Assembly (NCBI GenBank): GCA_003820635.1
Contig: RPOS01000005.1
Location: forward strand, 1-9,143
Length of the DNA: 9,143 bases
Source of the DNA: Verrucomicrobiaceae bacterium
Lineage (GTDB): Bacteria > Verrucomicrobiota > Verrucomicrobiae > Verrucomicrobiales > Akkermansiaceae
Reading direction: 5' to 3'
The translations under genes were made by a program, and so were the position numbers. How positions within the stretch are numbered: position 1 is the stretch's first letter; each line of letters starts with the position of its first letter. This document shows, one piece after another, positions 1 through 5,172 of this stretch. The notes under the pieces are model-generated. The model was not told the origin of the DNA. It worked only from the letters and a program-made list of their open reading frames with translations, and did not search any database.

Positions 1-1776
1 AAACCACCGGCGATCGTCACTAGGTATCGTGATGGCAGCACGCTCATTAGAAAACGCGACCACGAACACGCGATTAACCGCGTCGTATGGGGGCAAGCCT
101 TTGCGCTGGATAGTTAGATACTCGGGCGGGGCAGCGATGATAGGCTTAAGCTGGTTTTCCAACGCGCGTCTGTCTTTCGCTTCCGCTTGGCGCAACTCCG
201 ATATCTGCATTACTTCGCATTCGAGCGCATAACCCCATTGGGAGGCGATTTCCTCGGTGCGTACCAGCGAACAATTGTGCAGGGCGGAACCGCCAATGGC
301 ACGAAAGAACGGCGCGAAAAGCGTATCCTTCCCCGAACCGGGATTGCCGCCGAACAGCACTGCGTGGTTGATCTTGATGTTGGCGTGTTGCACCTTATGC
401 GCCAGCACGTTGAGCAGGTGTTCGCGCTCATAATCCTCGGGGACCATGCGGTGCAGGTGCGCGAGCCACGGGGAGACGTCGGCAACAGCCGTACCGGGGC
501 GGGCATCTTGCCAACGGTTACCATACACCCGACCCTCACGTGCCACCAGGATCGACTCGCCGGCGGCGTAGGTCAGACCATCCAACACCCGCGCACCCAT
601 CGCCTGGCGGTTCTGGTCGTAACAGCCACTGGCCTCGATTTTGCCGCCTGTGTGAATGCTCTTACAGGACACGTGACGATAAAGGGCGTCAAAGGCACGA
701 CGCGTTAACACTCGGCGCTCGATCAGGTCAAAGTAGGCATCCTCGGTCATCACGTACGCGAAACGGTCATACCAGCCCGCCTTATCGATCCGCCCCAGTT
801 CTTTGCGATCCACTTCGGCCACCACTGCGGCGGCGGCGTCTGGATATGCTTCGGTCGGGGCGATCTTGGCGCGCATGTCGCCCATCACCTGGGCAAGCAG
901 CTCCTCGCGCAAGCCCGGCGCGCAAGTAGGGCCACCTTCGGCGGCCACCCACGCGAGATACCGAGTACTGTCCCAATCGCAGCAATGCGCGTGCAGGCAC
1001 ACGTAAGCGCGATTAACCGCATGGTAACGGCCTTCGGGGTTGCCGTCTGTATGTTCGGCGGCATTCGGACAGACCACGCCCGACCAACCTTCAGGGTTAC
1101 GTTCGGAAATCAACTGCCCCTGCGCACGTACCCACGCCAGCACCACGTCTTTGCCATCATCCTCAAGCGCCACACGGCGCACGCGGGCGGTGTCAGCCTC
1201 GGCGGGCACCACCTGAAGGGCTTCGCAGATCTGCTCAAGGGTGTATTCACGCTCGGGCGCAAACTCTACTAGTTTGGATTCGAACGAATCACGCCCCGGC
1301 TTGAGATTGATTGACCCGGGCAGGCGGAAGTTGCGCACAGGATTGATTGCGCCCTTGTCGGTGTATCCGGCATCAGCAATTGCCTTGATCGCGGCGCTGA
1401 ACTCGCCCGCTGTTGGTTGTTCGCTGAACACGTAACCCCACTGGAAGTTACCCGGTGAAGTTTCCATCTTCCAAGTCGGTTCTAGCGGCGGTACTTCGGA
1501 TTTCGTGCCTACATCATCCAGCACCATAACGATCACGAAATCAGCGTTAGCCGCAGACGCAGACGGTTTGCCATCCTTAAAACGAGACACGACAAACGCC
1601 CCGGTGTTGCCGTACCAAGCGTGTCCCGGCTTCCATGCGGAAGGCAAGTAAGCGGGCCAACTGCATTTCACTGCGCCATCGGCGTGTTTTTCACCGTTTT
1701 TATTTGGCTTCTGCTTGACAATCAAAGCGGTTTCACCTTCACCCGCCAGAGACGTGATAAAATCAAGAAATTGCAT
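1..1776 (-). CDS. Phage primase-helicase: RepB/AEP-like primase, zinc motif, SF3/DUF5906-like helicase (3' end outside window)
   Basis: Predicted to prime DNA synthesis and unwind the phage replication template. The reading frame is open for 592 codons and runs off the left edge. Residues about 75-165 look like a RepB-type archaeo-eukaryotic primase: an acidic pair after a hydrophobic strand (D87, D88), the TSPGNFQ stretch (106-112) and an arginine-rich RNFRLPGS segment (148-155). A probable zinc site follows: C236, H242, C260, H264/C265. Walker A is GGNPGSGKD (476-484). The later SF3 signature includes K544, RKG (558-560), SNE (576-578) and DDRRW (587-591), where the arginine finger is expected; the C-terminus is missing. 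The start at 1776 has GGAGG (1788-1784) seven bases upstream; the ATG at 1781 is in another frame and too near the ribosome site. It lies downstream of polymerase and HNH genes. Family is clear; the exact primase subfamily is inferred. Confidence 0.9.
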   Translation of the reverse strand, partial: MQFLDFITSLAGEGETALIVKQKPNKNGEKHADGAVKCSWPAYLPSAWKPGHAWYGNTGAFVVSRFKDGKPSASAANADFVIVMVLDDVGTKSEVPPLEPTWKMETSPGNFQWGYVFSEQPTAGEFSAAIKAIADAGYTDKGAINPVRNFRLPGSINLKPGRDSFESKLVEFAPEREYTLEQICEALQVVPAEADTARVRRVALEDDGKDVVLAWVRAQGQLISERNPEGWSGVVCPNAAEHTDGNPEGRYHAVNRAYVCLHAHCCDWDSTRYLAWVAAEGGPTCAPGLREELLAQVMGDMRAKIAPTEAYPDAAAAVVAEVDRKELGRIDKAGWYDRFAYVMTEDAYFDLIERRVLTRRAFDALYRHVSCKSIHTGGKIEASGCYDQNRQAMGARVLDGLTYAAGESILVAREGRVYGNRWQDARPGTAVADVSPWLAHLHRMVPEDYEREHLLNVLAHKVQHANIKINHAVLFGGNPGSGKDTLFAPFFRAIGGSALHNCSLVRTEEIASQWGYALECEVMQISELRQAEAKDRRALENQLKPIIAAPPEYLTIQRKGLPPYDAVNRVFVVAFSNERAAITIPSDDRRWF

Positions 1777-1779
1777 TTC

Positions 1780-1797
1780 ATTTCCTCCCAAGGAAAT
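1780..1797 (-). promoter_or_regulatory. Primase ribosome site inside a small hairpin
   Basis: On the minus strand, ATTTCCT (1797-1791) can pair with AGGAAAT (1786-1780) around a TGGG loop. The Shine-Dalgarno GGGAGG lies partly in the loop and partly in the 3' arm. The ribosome site itself is strong and decides the 1776 start. The hairpin is a direct sequence observation; translational control by it is inference. Confidence 0.5.
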
Positions 1798-1801
1798 TCG
1801 T

Positions 1802-1830
1802 CCCCCTAGCTCACTACTAGGGGGATTTTT
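1802..1830 (+). terminator. Hairpin with T-tract oriented for plus-strand transcription
   Basis: CCCCCTAG (1802-1809) and CTAGGGGG (1817-1824) form a perfect 8-bp stem with a 7-base loop, followed on the plus strand by ATTTTTATTT. This is a textbook intrinsic terminator for rightward transcripts. Read leftward, as the flanking genes are, the stem is followed by ACGAATTT, with no T-tract. It sits in the gap between the HNH gene and the primase gene. It may stop antisense transcription, stabilise the 3' end of the HNH message, or be a relic of the HNH insertion. Confidence 0.65.
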
Positions 1831-2212
1831 ATTTAACTGCAATCAACCCCTTATTGTGTAACTTTCTGTCTGCGGCATTTTCGCTAATCGTTCCGTATTT
1901 AAGATTACTTAGAGCGTTGTTGAATTTGTTGCCATCCAAATGTCGAATTTCACAACGCTCATCCATCGACGGACGATATCCTTCAAACGCTAACAACACT
2001 AATTCATGCGTGTAAGTTGTTTTTGTGACACCGGCACGCGAAAGTTTGACGCTTAAATAAGTATTGGAAACAAACTGTTTAATGTCTTTGCCCTTATACG
2101 TCATGCCTTGGTGACGGCCATAAGGCACAGACCGCGTAAGCGACCGAACATTTCCAAAATTACTTACTTCGTAAAAACCCTCATAGCCGGGAATTGAAGT
2201 CCAAATTTCCAT
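1829..2212 (-). CDS. NUMOD4/HNH free-standing homing-type endonuclease
   Basis: A 127-residue predicted site-specific DNA nickase or endonuclease, of the kind that spreads as a mobile gene within phage genomes. Residues 3-25 (IWTSIPGYEGFYEVSNFGN onward) match the NUMOD4 DNA-binding motif. Residues 68-112 match the HNH_3 domain: H69 in THELVLLAF, H91 in IRHLDGN, N95, the NN pair at 98-99, SNL and a final EN (111-112). I chose the ATG at 2212, which begins the NUMOD4 motif, has AAAGG just upstream and starts two bases after the polymerase stop. A longer frame to 2278 would add 22 residues translated from polymerase sequence. The gene looks AT-richer than the primase and polymerase genes beside it, which fits later acquisition. 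It appears intact and has no intron around it. Confidence 0.92.
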   Translation of the reverse strand: MEIWTSIPGYEGFYEVSNFGNVRSLTRSVPYGRHQGMTYKGKDIKQFVSNTYLSVKLSRAGVTKTTYTHELVLLAFEGYRPSMDERCEIRHLDGNKFNNALSNLKYGTISENAADRKLHNKGLIAVK

Positions 2213-2214
2213 GT

Positions 2215-4146
2215 TCAACCTTTCCCGTAGCGCGTCATTGAATGTACTTCTACATCCAAAGGCAACTCTTTCGCCCATACAGGCGGCGTTTTCATAATCT
2301 CGGCGAGCCGTTCCATCGCGGAATCAGCCGCCGTTGCATCTACTTCTAAAACAATTTCGTCATGCACATGCAACACCGCGTCGACCTGTCGGAGCGAATA
2401 GCGCAGCAGATCATTCGCAATTGCCTGCGTGATATTCTCGCACGCCAGTCCCTTCCACAAACGCGCACGCGGCCATTCTTTTGCGTCTGCCGTAGGCTTC
2501 CATGCGGCTTTTGCATAGGTCACGCCTTCGGCTTCATTCCGCGCAAAGGGATAGCACAACACACGGCCAGAGGGCAGTGCATACCAAAGGTGCAGTCCGT
2601 CAAACAAATAAACGACACGCCCTGCGTGGAACTCGTGGCCCTTGTTTCGCATCGCTCGCGTATAGGCTTCTTCCAGATCTTGCCAGTACGGTACAGCCCA
2701 CGGATTCGCCCGTCGCCAACCATCGACCATGCGCCGAGCGTCCGACTCGGGCAGATGCACGCCATAGACGCGGCCCATCGCAGCGAATGCGCCCACGCCG
2801 CCAGCGAATCCACAGGCGAGTTCCTGCACCTTCCCGATCTGGCGCTGCTCTTTGTCGATCTGCTCATATGGCACGTGGAACGTCGCGGAAGCATTCACCT
2901 TATAAACGTCCTCGCCACGCTCGAACAGTTCCAGCTTGGCAGTACCTGCGCGACAGTTGGACGCCCACGGATTCACCCGCGCCTCGATACCCGCCCAATC
3001 CGCCACGACCAACACCTTCCCCTTAGCGGGAATGATCGCCGGGCGCAGCATGGCCTTTAAGACGTCTGTAACCCGTTTTCCAAACTCAGGCACCACTGAA
3101 CCGCCTGAAACCATTCTTGCTCGAACGGCGTCAGGTTCTGCGGCGCATTTTCGGGTGAAGTTATGCACCTGCGCGCCGTAGCTACTAGCTCGGCCAGTCG
3201 CTGATCCGCCAGCAAAAACGAAGGCTCCCCGGACTCGGTGATCTTCATCATCTGCCAGCGCAGCAAGGCGGCTGAACTTAGCAACCGACGACGCCCACAG
3301 ATCATCTGCACACTGAATGACTTCTTGGACATGCGGCGGCACCTCCTCGACGTTATCAATCGTCAGCAAATTCGCCCGGACGGTCTTGTCGATTGAATAC
3401 TTCTCGCCCGTCCACATGAGCTTCTTCGCCTGCTCGCCTACCCGCGCTAGTACCCATTCACGCATCTTAGGTGAGCGCACACTGCGGATCTCGCCGTCTG
3501 TCGCTTCGACTACCTTCGCCTGGATCTCTTCCACTTCGGCTTCGGAATACCGCACAGCGGCCAAGCACAGCGGAACGTCTACCAACACGCCCCGGTCGTT
3601 GATGCGCTCGTTGGTCTGGTAGTCACTAAGTTCGTCGGCGCTCAGGTCACGCATACCTTTGGAGACGGCACGCATGGCGAGCACGTCCTGCTCGCAATAG
3701 GCGATCATTTCGGCCATCAATTTAGCGTCCTGGCGGAACGATCCGTCGGCCTGGGGTACGGATAGCAGCCGAATCAGTTGGCTGCCTCGGTGATCCTTAC
3801 GCATCACGCTGGACAGCGCGCGTCCCACGTCCTCAAGCGAGCCGGGCAAGCAATTAGCGCGTGCCTGTGCAGCGGTGCAATAGAACTGCTCCGGGTGAAA
3901 GTTGATCTGAAGGACGTACCAAAAGATAAGCCGCTCGAAAGCGGCGTTGTGCGCGCGTATCTGGCCCTCATGCGCCAAGATACGTCCAGGAAAAGGTTGA
4001 TCTGGCGTCCATGTCTGCACGTCCTCATCGTCAAACGCGTAGGACATACACAGCACGTCGGTGCTGGCGTCCTGCGCGTAGTTGTAGACGCCCTTAGCGC
4101 GCAAGTCGCAGCGGCTACGGGTTTCGAAGTCGACATAAAGGATCAT
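2215..4146 (-). CDS. Family A DNA polymerase with 3'-5' exonuclease domain
   Basis: Replicative DNA polymerase of 643 residues. The N-terminal DEDD-type exonuclease shows D6 and E8 (YVDFETRS), HNAAFE (66-71), where motif II usually ends in Asp but here has Glu, and YCEQD (150-154). The polymerase half shows TGRASS (317-322), motif A in VVADWAGIEAR with D383, motif B with R435 and K439, and motif C HVHDE (593-597) with D596. Leu443 occupies the position of E. coli Pol I Phe762 and Phe447 that of Tyr766. No 5'-3' exonuclease domain is present, as is usual for phage forms. I chose the start at 4146 because its ATG overlaps the TGA of the upstream 38-aa gene (ATGA) and begins the exonuclease motif; a longer frame adds 24 residues unlike the family. 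Translational coupling is inferred, as no strong ribosome site precedes this ATG. Confidence 0.96.
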   Translation of the reverse strand: MILYVDFETRSRCDLRAKGVYNYAQDASTDVLCMSYAFDDEDVQTWTPDQPFPGRILAHEGQIRAHNAAFERLIFWYVLQINFHPEQFYCTAAQARANCLPGSLEDVGRALSSVMRKDHRGSQLIRLLSVPQADGSFRQDAKLMAEMIAYCEQDVLAMRAVSKGMRDLSADELSDYQTNERINDRGVLVDVPLCLAAVRYSEAEVEEIQAKVVEATDGEIRSVRSPKMREWVLARVGEQAKKLMWTGEKYSIDKTVRANLLTIDNVEEVPPHVQEVIQCADDLWASSVAKFSRLAALADDEDHRVRGAFVFAGGSATGRASSYGAQVHNFTRKCAAEPDAVRARMVSGGSVVPEFGKRVTDVLKAMLRPAIIPAKGKVLVVADWAGIEARVNPWASNCRAGTAKLELFERGEDVYKVNASATFHVPYEQIDKEQRQIGKVQELACGFAGGVGAFAAMGRVYGVHLPESDARRMVDGWRRANPWAVPYWQDLEEAYTRAMRNKGHEFHAGRVVYLFDGLHLWYALPSGRVLCYPFARNEAEGVTYAKAAWKPTADAKEWPRARLWKGLACENITQAIANDLLRYSLRQVDAVLHVHDEIVLEVDATAADSAMERLAEIMKTPPVWAKELPLDVEVHSMTRYGKG

Positions 4147-4259
4147 TCGCTTATGCATCCAATAAGGAATGCCAACACGCAGCCAATAGCCGCGCCTGTA
4201 CCACCACCAGCGAGCCAACCCACGAAAGTGCAGAATGTTGCGAATGCCCAGAAGTCCAT
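4143..4259 (-). CDS. 38-aa hydrophobic, probably single-pass membrane peptide, coupled to the DNA polymerase
   Basis: This short frame begins MDFWAFATF and ends with ISE. It is almost entirely hydrophobic or small: aromatic-rich at residues 3-15, a glycine/alanine stretch (GWLAGGGTGAAIG, 14-26), then VLAFLIGCI. There is no Lys or Arg, and only D2 and E38 are charged. One membrane helix is the simplest reading. Evidence for translation is AAGGA (4271-4267) seven bases before the ATG and an ATGA overlap joining its TGA to the polymerase start. I do not recognise a family. It could be a membrane peptide, a holin-like or accessory product, or mainly a leader whose translation drives polymerase expression. 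Confidence 0.65.
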   Translation of the reverse strand: MDFWAFATFCTFVGWLAGGGTGAAIGCVLAFLIGCISE

Positions 4260-4264
4260 CTTCG

Positions 4265-4284
4265 TTTCCTTTAGATTAGTTTAG
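4265..4284. repeat. 20-bp direct repeat, copy A (next to the tRNA 3' end)
   Basis: Matches 5153-5172 at 19 of 20 positions; the only difference is at 4277 versus 5165. On the minus strand it reads CTAAACTAATCTAAAGGAAA. This can be read as a leftover Lys-Leu-Ile-stop ending plus an AAGGA ribosome site. It begins two bases after the encoded CCA of the tRNA and supplies the ribosome site of the 38-aa gene. Confidence 0.85.
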
Positions 4285-4286
4285 TG

Positions 4287-4362
4287 TGGTGCTGACGGTC
4301 GGATTCGAACTGACGACCTACCGCTTACAAGGCGGTTGCTCTACCAACTGAGCTACGCCAGC
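4287..4362 (-). tRNA. tRNA-Thr(TGT) with encoded CCA
   Basis: A complete cloverleaf reads leftward from 4362. The acceptor stem is GCTGGCG/CGTCAGC (one G-U pair), the D arm is GCTC/GAGC with an AGTTGGTA loop, the anticodon stem is ACCGC/GCGGT with loop CTTGTAA (anticodon TGT at 4329-4327), the variable loop is AGGTC and the T loop is TTCGAAT. The discriminator A is at 4290 and CCA at 4289-4287. The T stem (GTCAG/CCGAC) has one A-C mismatch at standard positions 52-62 (4311 and 4301). G1-C72, C2-G71, G35 and U36 agree with known threonine identity elements. It lies inside the leftward replication operon and would need RNase P release from that transcript. Confidence 0.96.
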
Positions 4363-4363
4363 A

Positions 4364-4494
4364 CAGGCTGTTGATATTGCACCAACAGAAAAGCAAACCG
4401 AGAACACCGAGTTTCCATCCCCATGAAAGTTAGGAATTCCCGATTTGCTTATCTGTTGGTCCGGGGAAAATCAGCCTGCGCCCCGGTTCGCAGG
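4364..4494 (-). ncRNA. Candidate structured RNA: H-type pseudoknot followed by a long stem-loop, upstream of the tRNA
   Basis: This gene-free stretch between the 215-aa gene (stop at 4503-4501) and the tRNA is highly structured on the transcribed strand. First comes a possible pseudoknot: stem 1 CCTGCG (4494-4489) with CGCAGG (4480-4475), and stem 2 CCGGGG (4486-4481, in the loop of stem 1) with CCCCGG (4466-4461). Then a 24-position stem, 4460-4437 with 4404-4381, has one mismatch and two G-U pairs and a 32-base loop. Finally CAGCCTG (4370-4364) is complementary to CAGGCTG (4478-4472). I do not recognise a named RNA family. It could be a trans-acting RNA, an RNase III processing signal, or a structure protecting the message end. 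Confidence 0.6.
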
Positions 4495-4500
4495 TACTAC

Positions 4501-5148
4501 TTACACGCTACGACGGCGACGACCCGGCGTTGATTCTTGCACTGCTTCAGCATCCCCTTCAGCGGGCGCTTCCGGTTCTGCTTCCATGCTCACGAATTCG
4601 ACAATATCGAAGATCGGAGTATAGATACGGCCATACGACTTGTGCTGATAATGCTCCTTCTTCAGACGCACGACAGGCACAGGCTTGGTCTGGTCGGCAT
4701 CAACCTGAGTGGCAATCGCCACAGCCAGTTCTTGCACTGCACGCTTACCGCCGACCGAGGTCACGTTATAGCGCGCTTCCATCCCAACATCTTCGCCCTT
4801 GATGCACTTAAGCGACATACCGACTTGCGTCTCCCAACCGCGTTTAGCGGCAGCAGGCGCAGGGCCGACTTCCGGCAGCGGTTCAGCAACGGGCACCATC
4901 TTTTCGCCCAGCACTTCCCCGTCGCCCCATGCAATGAAACCATGCACGAAGGAGAACGGATTCACTGCCCACAGGCTGTCATCTTCTACTTCGGTTTGAT
5001 CCGCGCCGAACACCCAGTGGCCGGTCTTGTCCATCTTGATAATGACGGAACCAGTCGGGCCAACATCGGACGCGATAGAACGCAAAGCGGTTGAAAGCGA
5101 AGCAACTGCGGGAAGGTTTGCACCAGCGAAAGCGACAAGATTAGACAT
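4501..5148 (-). CDS. Uncharacterised 215-aa phage protein in the DUF2815 (ssDNA-binding-type) position
   Basis: I cannot assign a family by sequence alone. Visible parts are an Ala/Leu/Ser-rich N-terminus (1-30), a probable beta-rich core (32-90) with GHWVFGAD (43-50) and FSFVHGFIAWGDG (65-77), a Pro/Ala-rich linker (86-102), and a second compact region (103-186) with RGWETQVGMSLKC, YNVTSVGGKRAVQEL and YQHKSYGRIYTPI. An acidic tail (187-205) follows, ending in four arginines (210-213). There is no signal peptide or membrane segment. The start at 5148 has AAGGA six bases upstream, inside the repeat at 5153-5172. It follows a DUF2800 nuclease and precedes PolA, where related phage modules encode the DUF2815 ssDNA-binding-type protein. 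A single-strand-binding or recombination-accessory role is therefore a context-based guess. Confidence 0.85.
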   Translation of the reverse strand: MSNLVAFAGANLPAVASLSTALRSIASDVGPTGSVIIKMDKTGHWVFGADQTEVEDDSLWAVNPFSFVHGFIAWGDGEVLGEKMVPVAEPLPEVGPAPAAAKRGWETQVGMSLKCIKGEDVGMEARYNVTSVGGKRAVQELAVAIATQVDADQTKPVPVVRLKKEHYQHKSYGRIYTPIFDIVEFVSMEAEPEAPAEGDAEAVQESTPGRRRRSV

Positions 5149-5152
5149 AGTT

Positions 5153-5172
5153 TTTCCTTTAGATCAGTTTAG
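5153..5172. repeat. 20-bp direct repeat, copy B (end of the DUF2800 gene)
   Basis: This copy covers the last three codons (Lys-Leu-Ile) and stop of the DUF2800 gene and the AAGGA ribosome site of the 215-aa gene. It matches 4265-4284 at 19 of 20 bases, about 0.9 kb downstream in the direction of transcription. The interval between copies holds the 215-aa gene, the structured RNA and the tRNA. Confidence 0.85.

Noticed and set aside
187..708. Plus-strand frame of 173 codons
   Set aside because: It is antisense to the primase-helicase, whose opposite frame holds clear Walker and zinc motifs; the product is low-complexity and lacks any motif.
2213..2278. 22-residue extension of the HNH protein
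   Set aside because: It is translated from the end of the polymerase gene in another frame; NUMOD4 begins at the 2212 start.
1628..2507. 13-bp match (GGCTTCCATGCGG) at 1628-1640 and 2495-2507
   Set aside because: Both copies encode an Ala-Trp-Lys-Pro segment in unrelated proteins; short and probably chance.
2362..3060. Plus-strand frame of 232 codons
   Set aside because: It is antisense to the polymerase domain with intact motifs A, B and C; the opposite frame explains the open stretch.
4147..4218. 24-residue N-terminal extension of the DNA polymerase
   Set aside because: It is Trp/Arg-rich and unlike the family, and it overlaps the better supported 38-aa gene; the ATGA junction at 4146 is more convincing.
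4358..4429. A 23-codon leftward frame in the structured RNA region
   Set aside because: It has no ribosome site, runs into the tRNA and lies within pairing segments.
4461..4486. CCGGGG/CCCCGG hairpin as a terminator after the 215-aa gene
   Set aside because: No T-tract follows on either strand, and the same bases form a better pseudoknot.
4537..5094. Plus-strand frame of 185 codons
   Set aside because: It mirrors the 215-aa leftward gene, which has a ribosome site and operon spacing; the plus frame has neither.
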